Shown here: positions 36,096 to 45,709 of the stretch, in pieces
Layout: each line of letters starts with the position of its first letter
Numbering within the stretch: the stretch's first letter is position 1
Origin: Lachnoanaerobaculum sanguinis
Lineage (GTDB): Bacteria > Bacillota > Clostridia > Lachnospirales > Lachnospiraceae
Reading direction: 5' to 3'
DNA length: 64,000 bases
NCBI RefSeq assembly: GCF_033242365.1
Contig: NZ_BTHK01000012.1
Coordinates: forward strand, 1 to 64,000
Notes under the pieces: model-generated
Told to the model about the DNA's origin: nothing
Database searches by the model: none
What the model saw: the letters and a program-made list of their open reading frames with translations, nothing else
Translations under genes and position numbers: made by a program

Positions 36096-37715
36096 CTACT
36101 CTATATATATCAGCTTAACATTTTCATCAAATTCAATACTGTCGGCTATCGTCTTACTTACAGTAACCTCTTTTAATTTTTTACAATTTAAAAACATTTC
36201 ACTTCCCACATCTTCTATAGACTTCGGCATATAAACTTTTTTTAAATTTTTACAACTAAAGAAGCATCTGTAGCCTATATAAGTTACACCCTCCGGAAAC
36301 TCTACAGTTTTTAAATTATCACATTCACTAAAAACCATTGGTCCAATTATTTTTAATTCTTTTGGAAATATCACATTGTCTATTTTAGACTGATAAAAGG
36401 CATGGTTTGCTATGCTGACCGTTCCCTCCTTAATAATAATTTTCCGTCTTTCTTTATCCACAACTTCTATCAGATGGTCACTCACATATTTGCAGCCATA
36501 CTCATCCTCTCTAATATTATTGTAGAATTTTGTATCTTGAAATGCATCCCCTATATATTCCGGGCTTCCCTCAAATTTTATATCTTCTAAATTTATGCAA
36601 CCGTAAAAAGCTGCCCATTCTATTTGTTTTACTTGACTTGGAATTACTATGCTTTTTAATTCAATACAGTCGCTAAATGCCTCGCTATCAATCTGCTTGA
36701 GACTCTTAGGTAATTCTACCCTTTCCAGTTTCTCACAACCACTAAATGCCCAACTCCTTACATTGACTATTAAGTTCGGTATTTCTATTTCAGTCAAACT
36801 TTTACAGTTGGAAAATGCTGATATTCCTATATATTCAACACTTTTAGGTATAAAAATACCTTCAAGATTTATACAGTCTGCAAAGGTACTGTTTTCTATG
36901 TATTTTAAACTTTCCGGTAAAGCAATACTTTTTAAATTTGTTGAGCCTTGAAATGCACCACCTGCAATCACTGTTATATTATCAGGTATTATAATATTTT
37001 CTTCTCTATCGGTTGACTTAAACAAAATATGCTTATAACATTTTAGTCCATATGGATTTATCGGCAGCCTTTTAAACCATTCCGTTTCTTCAAAAGAATT
37101 CTCGCCAATCCGCGTAATGCTATCCGGCATATTTATTTCGATAATATTATTGCACCTACTGAAAGCATCATCTTTTAGTTCCTTGATATTTCCTAAATGC
37201 ACATATTTAAGGTTTTCACATCCGTCAAATGTTTCAAACTCTATAACTTTTAAATTTTCCGGTAAAACCACTTCCCCCAAACTTATACAATCTGCAAATG
37301 CTCTTTTACCAATATTTGTTACAGAAGACGGCAACTCTACAAACTCAAGCATAGCACAATTCCTAAAGGCTCCATCTTCTATTGTTGTCAAAGATTTACT
37401 AAAGTGTATTTTTTTCAAATTAATACAATACCGGAAAGCATCTGCATGTATTATTTTTACACTTTCAGGAATATACAATTCCACCATAAAAATACTGCCT
37501 ATAAAAGCTCCATCCATAATTTCCGTCGTACCTTCAGGTATATTTATGGTCATATTTCTTTTTACCTTTTCTACTATTCCCCATTTATAATCTACAACTT
37601 TATTATCTCTTATAACTATATGCCCTCTAAAATTTAACACTATGTAAAGGATACCAATAATAACTATACTGAAAACAATTATCCAAAAATAATTATCTTT
37701 TAACTTCTTCAACAT
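36096..37715 (-). CDS. BspA-like leucine-rich-repeat membrane protein
   Basis: The 539 residues have a transmembrane helix at about 10-28, a short stalk, then about 20 LRR_5 repeats (for example C-I-N-L-K-K-I-H-F-S-K-S-L-T-T-I and A-F-S-N-C-K-S-L). The end is a helical cap. There is no sortase motif, so it is held by the N-terminal helix. Such proteins bind host or bacterial surfaces. It is paralogous to the neighbouring LRR gene (about 50 residues shorter than that gene's restored length). It lies in the accessory zone of the injection system; a link to target binding or immunity is possible but not shown. Confidence 0.8.
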   Translation of the reverse strand: MLKKLKDNYFWIIVFSIVIIGILYIVLNFRGHIVIRDNKVVDYKWGIVEKVKRNMTINIPEGTTEIMDGAFIGSIFMVELYIPESVKIIHADAFRYCINLKKIHFSKSLTTIEDGAFRNCAMLEFVELPSSVTNIGKRAFADCISLGEVVLPENLKVIEFETFDGCENLKYVHLGNIKELKDDAFSRCNNIIEINMPDSITRIGENSFEETEWFKRLPINPYGLKCYKHILFKSTDREENIIIPDNITVIAGGAFQGSTNLKSIALPESLKYIENSTFADCINLEGIFIPKSVEYIGISAFSNCKSLTEIEIPNLIVNVRSWAFSGCEKLERVELPKSLKQIDSEAFSDCIELKSIVIPSQVKQIEWAAFYGCINLEDIKFEGSPEYIGDAFQDTKFYNNIREDEYGCKYVSDHLIEVVDKERRKIIIKEGTVSIANHAFYQSKIDNVIFPKELKIIGPMVFSECDNLKTVEFPEGVTYIGYRCFFSCKNLKKVYMPKSIEDVGSEMFLNCKKLKEVTVSKTIADSIEFDENVKLIYIE

Positions 37716-37849
37716 ATAATCACCTATATATTCTCATTCAGAAAAGTTGTATGATTTAATTATATTTATCACACTTTCCGCTTCTTTCTTGAATTTTTGA
37801 GTTGCTTTTATTAAATCGTCAGATTTTTCTTTTAATTTTTTATCTCTCC

Positions 37850-38243
37850 TCACATGTATTTTTCACCATACAGTGTATAGACATCGCCTGCTTTGTTATT
37901 CTTGCCGTACCATGAAACTTCTGTTCTTCTTCCCTCCACATCATAAATATTACTTGTAATTGTATATCTATTATCTTCATATATATCTATCTTTATAAGT
38001 TTTCCTCCCCAATCTATCACATTATTATAAACAGACATTTGCTTAAGCAATATATCTATTTCTAACTCAAAAAATTTGTTGCTAAAAAGTATATTGCAGT
38101 AGCATAAACCCCTACTGCTGCATTATATAATCCTGCTGTAGTAATAACTGTTGTTTTTACTCCTCCCACTATAATATCTTTCAGCTTATCTTTAGATTCC
38201 TTTATAAATTGTTCATCTTCTAATGCCTTTTGAAAAAACTAGG
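37850..38243 (-). pseudogene. 5'-truncated, frameshifted effector-like C-terminus
   Basis: A helical/hydrophobic piece (K-D-K-L-K-D-I-I-V-G-G-V-K-T-T-V and a following A/G/Y segment) is joined, after a shift at a run of six T, to a 66-codon frame. That frame holds G-G-K-L-I-K-I-D-I-Y-E-D-N-R-Y-T and W-Y-G-K-N. The hydrophobic segment recalls the middle of the DUF4280 proteins. No start or binding site is left. Confidence 0.5.
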
Positions 38244-38405
38244 CATTCACTTCATCTAAGTAAACAATATATCCTACATTTTTTCTTCCAAAAGCTCCTC
38301 TAAATCCTTAAAAATCCATTGTTCATACTCATCTTTTTTGTATTAAAATCTTTTAAAAACTCTTCTCTCAGGAAATAACTGATTTTGCATGTTTTCGATA
38401 TCCAT
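38239..38405 (-). pseudogene. Relic of the 180-aa cluster gene
   Basis: It begins M-D-I-E-N-M-Q-N-Q-L-F like 2639-3181. After two or more frameshifts, F-K-D-L-E-E-L-L-E-E-K is still recognisable before a stop at 38239-38241. Together with neighbouring shards it marks a former copy of the module next to the VgrG genes. Confidence 0.65.
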
Positions 38406-38438
38406 TATTACCTTACTCTCCATAAAAATATAGTATTT

Positions 38439-38639
38439 TTACTCCAACTTCTCAAATAGATCAAACAAGCTAAGTCTTCCTGAATCTCTCAGTATTTTTT
38501 CATATTCATTATCTGATACATATGTTATTTTACCGTTAGATCCGGATCCGTCTAAGCCAACAACAGAAAGAGTATACAGATAATATTCACCATTTTTTGT
38601 TACTTTATGCGTATAAGTTACCAGCTCCATTTTCTCCAC
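38439..38639 (-). pseudogene. C-terminal fragment of the second C-domain family
   Basis: The 66-codon frame matches the ends of 43164-43820 and 44973-45692: K-N-G-E-Y-Y-L-Y, L-S-V-V-G-L-D-G-(S/T)-G, and (S/D)-L-F-E-K. The membrane helix and middle are missing. Confidence 0.65.
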
Positions 38640-38678
38640 TTATTAAAATTTTAGTTTAAAAATAAAAATTCTATATAC

Positions 38679-40130
38679 TTATTGAATGGGTTTCATAACA
38701 ACTTCACCGTTTTCATCCATTACCAATATAGGGTTGCTTCCATCCTTATCAAGTCTAATTATACGCAATGTAGTGCTTTCCTCTATTTTATATTGATATA
38801 AGAAAACGTAATCATCACTGCAATATAGTCCCGGTGTACATGTATATTTGTTTGATTTTTCATCAGTATAAATTATATTGGTGATACCTGTATCTATATC
38901 TGTAATGAATAGCTTTGTTTTATAGCTTTCTCCCCCACTGTAAAATCCACTTGCCACACTATATATAAATTTACCACTTACCTCATAATTTTCGACAAAA
39001 TCCTCTGTTTTATTTTGAATGCCGACTATTTCATATTTAAAAGTTTCTCCACCTTTCTCCTTCTCCATATCCTCAACTTTTGCACGTAACATCGCCTGTG
39101 GATGAAATTTGAACTCTACTTCTTTTTTCTCTTCTTCACTAAATCCTTCGCTTGTTATTCTTATTTTGTCTTTATAATTTTTATCTCTATAAGTAATTTC
39201 TAATCGTTGAGTAAAATATATGTATCCATCTAATACCCTGTAATAATTTGGATTTAAATCATATAATTTTATACTAACCGGCTCATATTCTTCCACATTC
39301 CTATCATGTATCTCTTCTTTCCACCAGCTTTTATCATTTCTTATTATGTAATCCATCTTCCAAGTCCATGCAGAATAAGGTTCTATATTCTCTTGCTTAC
39401 TAAAATAACAATCAAGCGATTCCCATGGTGATGCTTCACTATAGTATCTAACTCTTCCCAATCTTTTTTGTTTATATTTTACCTTATTCCAATTAAATAT
39501 GTAATAACATGGTACATCTATTCCCACATCTCCACAAGGGTTTTGGTTACCATTTATACATACACTATAACCATTAAATACCGTGCTGCCAATTCCAAGA
39601 ATAGGTCTAGGTTCATAAAACACTTTTGATGAGTAAACTTTTCTTCCATCCAATGTGTATTTCTCAAGCATACCATTGCTAAAACAATATATATACTTAT
39701 CATCAGTATAAAATCTATCATCTTTTTCTCCACTGATAAACTCTATTATGTCTACTTTACCTTCTATATCATCATTATTACTGCTCGCACTAATCTTATA
39801 TAATCCTAGTTTATCTCTAAGAACACCGAAGACATCATTTTCAATTCTCATAATTCCTCCTATTTGTTGCCAATCAGAGGCTACTTCTTTCACCTCTGTA
39901 CCAACACTATTCATATACATAAGTCTACCTTTATACAAAAAATATATACCTTCTTTTGTTTGGCAAACCTTTCCTATGCTTCTTACAGTTACTTTTTCAT
40001 TGTCGTGAAAGAATATTTCTCTGATAATATTTGGATACTTATCTGCAGGAATATACATAAAATCAAATAATGACAGGACAAAATATGCTATAGTAATTAT
40101 ACTTATACATATAATCCATTTCTTTTTCAT
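38679..40130 (-). CDS. Membrane-anchored propeller-like protein (paralogue 1)
   Basis: The 483 residues run from the ATG at 40130 (GGAGG 8 nt upstream). One N-terminal transmembrane helix (about 4-22) is followed by an outward beta-rich domain. Short strands repeat in the pattern of bladed propellers (DUF5050-like): G-I-Y-F-L-Y-K-G-R-L-M-Y-M near residue 65 and the end I-L-V-M-D-E-N-G-E-V-V-M-K-P-I-Q. No catalytic motif is seen. A paralogue with the same opening and ending lies upstream. The role is unknown; surface sensing or binding fits. Confidence 0.65.
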   Translation of the reverse strand: MKKKWIICISIITIAYFVLSLFDFMYIPADKYPNIIREIFFHDNEKVTVRSIGKVCQTKEGIYFLYKGRLMYMNSVGTEVKEVASDWQQIGGIMRIENDVFGVLRDKLGLYKISASSNNDDIEGKVDIIEFISGEKDDRFYTDDKYIYCFSNGMLEKYTLDGRKVYSSKVFYEPRPILGIGSTVFNGYSVCINGNQNPCGDVGIDVPCYYIFNWNKVKYKQKRLGRVRYYSEASPWESLDCYFSKQENIEPYSAWTWKMDYIIRNDKSWWKEEIHDRNVEEYEPVSIKLYDLNPNYYRVLDGYIYFTQRLEITYRDKNYKDKIRITSEGFSEEEKKEVEFKFHPQAMLRAKVEDMEKEKGGETFKYEIVGIQNKTEDFVENYEVSGKFIYSVASGFYSGGESYKTKLFITDIDTGITNIIYTDEKSNKYTCTPGLYCSDDYVFLYQYKIEESTTLRIIRLDKDGSNPILVMDENGEVVMKPIQ

Positions 40131-40219
40131 ATTGAAAGCCTCCATTCCACCGGATTCTGTTGTTAATATAAATTGTGATGAAAAATATTTTTTAAAAATA
40201 AATAAAAATTCCCATATAT

Positions 40220-41617
40220 TTATTGAATGGGGTTCATAACAACTTCACCATTTTCATCCATTACTAATATAGGGTTGCTTCCGTCGCGATTGACTGTTGT
40301 AATACACAGTTTCCTAGAATTATCAATATATCTGTAAATAAATATATAATTATCTGTTACAAAGATTTCTATCATACGTTCATCTGCAGATAGCCCCTTC
40401 ATTGTGTAAACTTCTTTTGATATGCCGGTTTCAGCATCTATCTCATATATTTTCAATTCCCTATATTCCTGATTATTCTCTACATAATCTTCAATATACG
40501 ATATATATATCTTTTTGTCTCTAATAGTAAAGTCATTCCTATTACGACTATTACTTAATGGTCTATCTATAGCATCATAGCTGATAGCAGCACTGTCCAA
40601 TATATTTTTTATATCATCCACTTTAACTCTGCCTATAGGATATAATTTTACCTCATACTTTATTTTACTCATATATTCTTTATTTTCATATGTATTTATA
40701 TACTCATTCATGTTTCCGGATAGCTTGTCTTTATAATTTTTATCTCTATAAGTAAGTTTCTGCTCTCCAAGAAAATAGATATATCCATCTGAAACCTCTG
40801 AGAAATCCCAAATTGATAACTCGATACTTTGGAGTTCATAGTTATCCAGATTTCTATCAATTATTTTTCCTTTTCTTACCTTCTTATCTATCTCTTTTGC
40901 AAATGAATCATAAGGTATAACTTCTTCTCTCAAATAAGAATCCCAAGTTTCCGGAGGTAAATAGTATTTTGAAAAATGCAGAGTATATTCTTTATATTTT
41001 ATTTTATTAATATCAAATAAATAATATTTTGGCGCATAAACTTCTGCTTTTAAAAAATCTATGTTAAAAACATAGTTATTAAATATAGTATTATCCCTAT
41101 CAAACCCATTATATCCTAAATCATTTTTAAAAATTCTTTTCCCGTTAAAGTCATATTTTTCAAACTCAGTACCTCCACTTAATGTATATATATTATTACC
41201 TTCAAGGTACATTACTCCAGGGGCATAAATAATGCTTATTATCTCTCCGTCTGTGTTCAGTTTGTAAATACTGTTACCGCTTTCCTCTCGTAGAAAAATA
41301 TTTTTATCCTTTACTAAAATACCGGAAATATTCCCTTGCATTTTACAAATCTCTCTTATTTCTACATTTTCATTTCCCATATACATTAATCTGTCTTTAT
41401 ATGCAAAATATACACCTTCTTCTCCTTGTTGTACTTTCTTAGACCTTTTTCCACCTTCATTAATATCCTGTTCCGGTGTTTTTCCTTTTAAAAAGTACTT
41501 TGCTGTTTGAGTATACATAAAGTCGAACATAGGTAGTACATATACTATTAAAGTAAAAATTAGAAACGTTATAGCAAATATACTTAACAAAATAAATGTT
41601 ATCTTTTTTACTTTCAT
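40220..41617 (-). CDS. Membrane-anchored propeller-like protein (paralogue 2)
   Basis: The 465 residues have an N-terminal transmembrane helix (about 8-30). Strand-rich repeats follow, with G-V-Y-F-A-Y-K-D-R-L-M-Y-M near residue 68 and a C-terminus nearly identical to the neighbour (D-G-S-N-P-I-L-V-M-D-E-N-G-E-V-V-M). Between these parts the two proteins have drifted widely, including long low-complexity stretches. The conserved ends with a variable middle resemble surface antigens or receptors. Confidence 0.65.
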   Translation of the reverse strand: MKVKKITFILLSIFAITFLIFTLIVYVLPMFDFMYTQTAKYFLKGKTPEQDINEGGKRSKKVQQGEEGVYFAYKDRLMYMGNENVEIREICKMQGNISGILVKDKNIFLREESGNSIYKLNTDGEIISIIYAPGVMYLEGNNIYTLSGGTEFEKYDFNGKRIFKNDLGYNGFDRDNTIFNNYVFNIDFLKAEVYAPKYYLFDINKIKYKEYTLHFSKYYLPPETWDSYLREEVIPYDSFAKEIDKKVRKGKIIDRNLDNYELQSIELSIWDFSEVSDGYIYFLGEQKLTYRDKNYKDKLSGNMNEYINTYENKEYMSKIKYEVKLYPIGRVKVDDIKNILDSAAISYDAIDRPLSNSRNRNDFTIRDKKIYISYIEDYVENNQEYRELKIYEIDAETGISKEVYTMKGLSADERMIEIFVTDNYIFIYRYIDNSRKLCITTVNRDGSNPILVMDENGEVVMNPIQ

Positions 41618-41635
41618 CTAATCTCCAATATTCTT

Positions 41636-41883
41636 TTACATCAAAATATCCGTAAATAATTTACTAGTATCCACATTATCGTCCATTACACATATGGTTT
41701 TGGCTATATCAATTCTTATATTTCCAGATTGTATTTCTGTGACATATGTTATGTCCTCAATAGTTTCTCTAGCCAAATTTCTCAATATTTTATTGCCTGT
41801 GTTAGCGGCTCTTTTTTGTGATTCTGTTTTAATATCTTTGTACTCAAATTCTTTAACAATTCAGCCTGATTCTTTTTTGTCAT
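41636..41883 (-). pseudogene. DUF4280 gene stub fused to another C-terminus
   Basis: The ATG at 41883 begins M-T-K-K-N-Q-A-E, as in the DUF4280 proteins. After eight codons it jumps to an unrelated frame containing K-T-E-S-Q-K-R-A-A-N-T-G-N-K and ending in T-D-I-L-M at 41636. Nearly the whole DUF4280 gene has been lost by internal deletion. Confidence 0.6.
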
Positions 41884-41923
41884 ATACACACCCCTCTATA
41901 CAATATATCTCTTATTTAGTGTT

Positions 41924-42025
41924 TTACCCTAGATACACTTTGCTCCCCTTGGTTATTCCGCCATTCATTTCTATCTGTGTTCCGTTTTGTGTTATTTGTA
42001 CTGATGCAGGTGATATCAAACTTAT
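41924..42025 (-). pseudogene. VgrG C-terminal relic
   Basis: Encodes I-S-L-I-S-P-A-S-V-Q-I-T-Q-N-G-T and M-N-G-G-I-T-K-G-S-K-V-Y-L-G-stop, matching the last ~33 residues of the VgrG at 6739. It directly precedes the DUF4280 stub, preserving the original gene order of a third spike module. Confidence 0.8.
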
Positions 42026-42065
42026 ATTTGATTTTAATCACTACTTCTTATATTCCAAAAGTTCC

Positions 42066-42174
42066 GTTCTTTGTAATTTTATATTCCATAACTTCCATAT
42101 ATTAATAACACTAAGTAAAATGTTATGAAGCATAAAATTCACCTAGCCTTTATACTACTCTTTATTCTAACTAT
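42066..42174 (-). pseudogene. Ruined N-terminus of an array unit
   Basis: AAGGAG is still present, but the start codon reads ATA. V-R-I-K-S is followed by a stop within 13 codons, then by the remnant of the membrane helix (L-L-I-Y-G). It lies just after the 42185-42856 gene, at the position of a second array unit. Confidence 0.6.
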
Positions 42175-42184
42175 AAGCTTCTCC

Positions 42185-42856
42185 TTATGACCAATCTTTA
42201 TACTTGTCTTTAAATAAATCAAACAGACTAATTACATCAACTGATAATTCTTTATCCTCTCCATTCCCATAATCATATATAAACTTTCCGGGTTGACCTG
42301 TTCTGTCATGTCCAACTATATCAAGTTCATTTATATATATAACTCCTTCATCATTTCGCTTATTCATATAAGCCCACAGTTCTTCAAAACTATCTATATC
42401 TTTAAACTCTTCCAATCCCTCATTCTCAGAAATAGTCATATATCTGCCCTCACGATTATTCCATATCTTTAAGTGCGACATATTATCATTGAAGTTTTTT
42501 ATACGTTCTGATGTTTCTTCTCCCTCAGTTATCCGAAAGGAGCCGAGGGAAGGTGTCTTGCCTAAAATATATGGATCTATAGCTTCATCAAATACATCTA
42601 GAAGCACAGGTTCTGTTTCTATTACTCTGATATTTCCTTTACTATCTGTATACTCCATATTTGCACCTGCATACAGCATCATTCTGTATTTCTTCCAGCC
42701 ATCATCCATAAAATCGAATGCCTCTGTCCTTCTCATGTCTTCCAATTTTTTAGTTCTTTCCTTAAATAAATGATTCCCATATATCAATAATACTAAGGAA
42801 AATATTATAAAACATAAAACCCATCTAGACTTTAATTTACCCTTTACCCCTATCAT
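42185..42856 (-). CDS. Membrane-anchored DUF4280 C-domain paralogue (copy 42.2 kb)
   Basis: The 223 residues have the same layout as array units: M-I-G-V-K-G-K-L-K-S-R-W, a transmembrane helix (about 12-28), the stalk, and a C-domain with K-I-W-N-N-R-E-G-R-Y and H-D-R-T-G-Q-P. Residue choices are closest to 26100-26771 in the C-domain and to 27464-28135 at the N-terminus, so it is a recombinant. It stands alone, without an intact DUF4280 gene nearby, which fits an orphan immunity gene. Confidence 0.6.
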   Translation of the reverse strand: MIGVKGKLKSRWVLCFIIFSLVLLIYGNHLFKERTKKLEDMRRTEAFDFMDDGWKKYRMMLYAGANMEYTDSKGNIRVIETEPVLLDVFDEAIDPYILGKTPSLGSFRITEGEETSERIKNFNDNMSHLKIWNNREGRYMTISENEGLEEFKDIDSFEELWAYMNKRNDEGVIYINELDIVGHDRTGQPGKFIYDYGNGEDKELSVDVISLFDLFKDKYKDWS

Positions 42857-42867
42857 AAATGTCTCCT

Positions 42868-43019
42868 TAAATCTTATCTTTATATTTTTTTCTAAATAAA
42901 TATAATAAACTAATCTACTAATGAGTTTGAAAATCTATATAATAAGGCACATGTTCTTCCGGCATCTTAACCGGTAGAACCTCTCATTTTAATTTGTACT
43001 AAATCTTGACATAGGACCA
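42868..43019 (-). repeat. 152-bp direct repeat, also at 44842-44993
   Basis: The two copies differ at only a few positions and are exactly 1,974 bp apart, the same distance as the 223-aa genes in front of them (42856 and 44830). The repeat has no open frame of its own and contains CCGG(C)xTCTTAACCGG, a small inverted repeat. It marks the ends of recombination between array units. Confidence 0.75.
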
Positions 43020-43114
43020 AAATACTCTACACCAACTATTGCTGTAAACACTAAAGCTAATATACTTGTAATTACTAGGATTACCTTAAGTTTATTCTTC
43101 TCAATCACATTCAT
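42989..43114 (-). pseudogene. 41-codon N-terminal fragment of the second C-domain family
   Basis: Begins M-N-V-I-E-K-N-K-L-K with the membrane helix and V-G-V-E-Y, then changes at G-G-T-C-C-T-A-T-G into a direct repeat and stops. Intact relatives are at 43164 and 44973. Confidence 0.65.
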
Positions 43115-43163
43115 ATATTCCCCTTAGTCAAAATATTTCCATAATACTTTAATCGAAATTATT

Positions 43164-43820
43164 TTAATATTTTTCGAATAAATCTCCTAAATACAATACA
43201 CCATATTCATCTATGATTTTTTCTTCTCCATTATCTGATTCATATGTTATTCTACCACTAAATCCCGTTCCGTCTAATCCAACCACAGAAAGAGCATACA
43301 GATAATATTCACCATTTTTTGTTAATTTGTGCATATATGTTGTCAGTTCATCTAAATTCTTTATTTCTTGAAACTCATCCATTTTCTCTACCTCAGATAT
43401 AGTCTTTGGTGGGATAGGAATTCCAGCTCCGTTCTCTCCACTTATTCTTATATGCTTCATATTGTCATTAAAATTATCTATATATTTCTGTATATATTCA
43501 TTTTTTATAATTTTGTAGTTGTAAAGACTCTGCTTCTCCCCTGATATATAATCTGTAATATCCTTAGTAACTATGTCAAGTAAACTTATATCACTCCCAT
43601 TTATAACCCAAGTATTCCCTTTATTATCACTGCATTCCAAGTCCATTCCCAGTGTACCTGCCAAAATTACTGTAGTAGATATTTCATTATAGTATTTAAG
43701 TGCTCTATCTCTTCTTTTTTCATTCAAATACTCTATGCCAACTATCACTATAAACACTAAAGTCAATATACTTGTAATTATTAGGATTATCTTAAGTTTA
43801 TTTTTCTCAACCGCATTCAT
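43164..43820 (-). CDS. Second-family membrane-anchored C-domain protein (218 aa)
   Basis: A transmembrane helix lies at about residues 9-28 (I-I-L-I-I-T-S-I-L-T-L-V-F-I-V). A lysine/arginine-rich stalk (N-E-K-R-R-D-R-A-L-K-Y-Y) and a strand-rich middle follow, then a C-domain with N-F-N-D-N-M-K-H-I-R, P-I-P-P-K-T-I-S-E and V-G-L-D-G-T-G. The N-F-N-D-N-M and Y-(D/E)-x-x-(N/D)-G-E elements link it to the first family, but the N-terminal half is unrelated. It is therefore a second lineage of the same modular design. GGAG precedes the start. Confidence 0.6.
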   Translation of the reverse strand: MNAVEKNKLKIILIITSILTLVFIVIVGIEYLNEKRRDRALKYYNEISTTVILAGTLGMDLECSDNKGNTWVINGSDISLLDIVTKDITDYISGEKQSLYNYKIIKNEYIQKYIDNFNDNMKHIRISGENGAGIPIPPKTISEVEKMDEFQEIKNLDELTTYMHKLTKNGEYYLYALSVVGLDGTGFSGRITYESDNGEEKIIDEYGVLYLGDLFEKY

Positions 43821-43843
43821 ATATTCTCCTTAGCCAAAACTGC

Positions 43844-44152
43844 TTTAATACTTTTTGAATAGATCCCACAAATACAATACCCCATATTCATCTATGATTT
43901 CTTCTGCTCGATTTTCTCCACTTATCCTTATATGCTTGGAAGTCCTATAAAAAACTTGACTCCTTCATTTTGAAAGGTTCTTATATACTCTTATCTTCAT
44001 AGGTTTTAGCAATTATTTGTGTCAACTTTCTTATTATTAACCTGCCCATGATATTTCTTCTCTATCAAAATAATCAACTAATCTCTCTTCCTCTATATAA
44101 AATTCACCTGTAGTACTTTCATAATCATCTTTTGTTGCATTAATATATCCCT
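43844..44152 (-). pseudogene. Mosaic of three gene shards (copy 1)
   Basis: In order on the plus strand: an internally deleted C-terminus of the second-family gene (about 43844-43937); VgrG shards (43938-44032) covering T-N-N-type remains of I-I-A-K-T-Y-E, then I-R-T-F-Q-N and E-G-V-K-F-F-I-G-L-P brought together; and the last ~38 codons of the lipoprotein at 45906 (to 44152). A near-identical block is at 45710-46010. Confidence 0.75.
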
Positions 44153-44158
44153 GTCTCC

Positions 44159-44830
44159 TTAAAGATTATCTTTATATTTTTTTCTAAATAGATATAATAA
44201 ACTAATCACATTCTCTGATATTTCTTTACTTTCTCCATTCCCATAATCATATATAAACTTTCCTGGTCGACCTGTTCTGTCATGCCCAACTATGTCAAGT
44301 TCATTAATATATATAACTCCTTCATCATTTCGCTTATTCATATAAGCCCACAGTTCTTCAAAACTATTTATATCTTTAAATTCTTCCAATCCCTCATTCT
44401 CAGCAATAGTCATATATCTCCCCTCCCGATTATTCCATATCTTTAAGTGCAACATATTATCATTGAAGTTTTTTATCCGTTCTGATGTTTCTTCTCCCTC
44501 AGTTATTCGAAAGGAGCCGAGGGAAGGTGTCTTGCCTAAAATATATGGATCTATAGCTTCATCAAATACATCTAGAAGCACAGGTTCAGTTTCTATTACT
44601 CTTATATTTCCTTCACTATCTGTATACTCCATATTTGCACCGGCATACAGCATCATTCTGTATTTCTTCCAGCCATCTTCCATAAATTCCAATGCTTCTT
44701 TTTTTCTCATATCTTCCAGTTTTTTAGCTCTTTCCCTAAATAAATGATTTCCATATATCAATAATACAAAGGAAAATATTATAAAACATAAAACCCATCT
44801 AGACTTTAATTTACCATTTACCCCTATCAT
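44159..44830 (-). CDS. Membrane-anchored DUF4280 C-domain paralogue (copy 44.2 kb)
   Basis: The 223 residues are nearly identical to 42185-42856 in the N-terminal 160 residues (same transmembrane helix, E-R-A-K-K-L-E-D-M stalk, Y-A-G-A-N-M-E-Y). It has its own C-terminal end (N-V-I-S-L-L-Y-L-F-R-K-K-Y). It is part of a 1,974-bp duplicated block. No DUF4280 partner is adjacent. Confidence 0.6.
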   Translation of the reverse strand: MIGVNGKLKSRWVLCFIIFSFVLLIYGNHLFRERAKKLEDMRKKEALEFMEDGWKKYRMMLYAGANMEYTDSEGNIRVIETEPVLLDVFDEAIDPYILGKTPSLGSFRITEGEETSERIKNFNDNMLHLKIWNNREGRYMTIAENEGLEEFKDINSFEELWAYMNKRNDEGVIYINELDIVGHDRTGRPGKFIYDYGNGESKEISENVISLLYLFRKKYKDNL

Positions 44831-44972
44831 AAATGTCTCCTTAAATCTTATCTTTATATTTTTTTCTAAATAAATATAATAAACTAATCTACTAATGAGT
44901 TTGAAAAGCTATATAATAATGCACATGTTCTTCCGGCGTCTTAACCGGTAGAACCTCTCATTTTAATTTGCG

Positions 44973-45692
44973 CTAAATCTTGACATAGGACCATTCACCT
45001 CCAACTTTTTCACCTCTCTGATATTCATGGGTTCTATATGTCATAGTAAATAATTCTCTAATACCTATTGTTCCACTCTCATGTATAACATTTTCCGTTC
45101 CATCACCCATATCAAATGTTATCCTGCCATTTAAGCCTGAACCATCTAATCCTATTACTGAAAGAGCATACAGATAATATTCACCATTTTTTGTTAGTTT
45201 GTGCATGTATGCTATGAGTTCCTCCAAATTCTTTATTTCTTCAAACTCCTCCATTCCTTCTCCCTCAGATATAGTCTTTGGTGGAATAGGAATTCCTGCT
45301 CCGTTCTCTCCACTTATCCTTATATTCTTCATATTGTCATTAAAATTATCTATATATTTCTGCATATTTTCATTTTCTATGATTTTGTAGTTATAAAGGC
45401 TACGTTTCTTCCCTGATATATAGTCTGCAATATCTTGGCTGACTATATCGGTAAAGCTTTCATTCTGATTTGTAATTATCCAACTTTTCCCTTTATTATC
45501 ACTGCATTCCAAGTCCATTCCCAGTGTATCTGCCAAAATTACTGTAGTAGATATTTCATTATAGTATTTAAGTGCTCTATCTCTTCTTTTTTCATTCAAA
45601 TACTCTATGCCAACTATCACTATAAACACTAAAGTCAATATACTTGTAATTATTAGGATTATCTTAAGTTTATTTTTCTCAACCACATTCAT
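44973..45692 (-). CDS. Second-family membrane-anchored C-domain protein (239 aa)
   Basis: It matches 43164-43820 through most of its length (transmembrane helix 9-28; P-I-P-P-K-T-I-S-E; I-G-L-D-G-S-G). It ends differently, with a longer, arginine/tyrosine-rich tail that runs into the direct-repeat sequence GGTCCTATGTC. The tail is likely an accident of recombination. AAGGAG lies before the start. Confidence 0.6.
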   Translation of the reverse strand: MNVVEKNKLKIILIITSILTLVFIVIVGIEYLNEKRRDRALKYYNEISTTVILADTLGMDLECSDNKGKSWIITNQNESFTDIVSQDIADYISGKKRSLYNYKIIENENMQKYIDNFNDNMKNIRISGENGAGIPIPPKTISEGEGMEEFEEIKNLEELIAYMHKLTKNGEYYLYALSVIGLDGSGLNGRITFDMGDGTENVIHESGTIGIRELFTMTYRTHEYQRGEKVGGEWSYVKI

Positions 45693-45709
45693 ATATTCTC
45701 CTTAGCCAA

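Noticed and set aside
37117..37590. 157-codon plus-strand frame over an LRR gene
   Set aside because: It arises from the regular codon pattern of the leucine-rich repeats on the minus strand.
41694..42128. 144-codon plus-strand open frame
   Set aside because: It lies over VgrG, DUF4280 and array-unit relics that read on the other strand, has no binding site and encodes a low-complexity, Ser/Leu-rich product.
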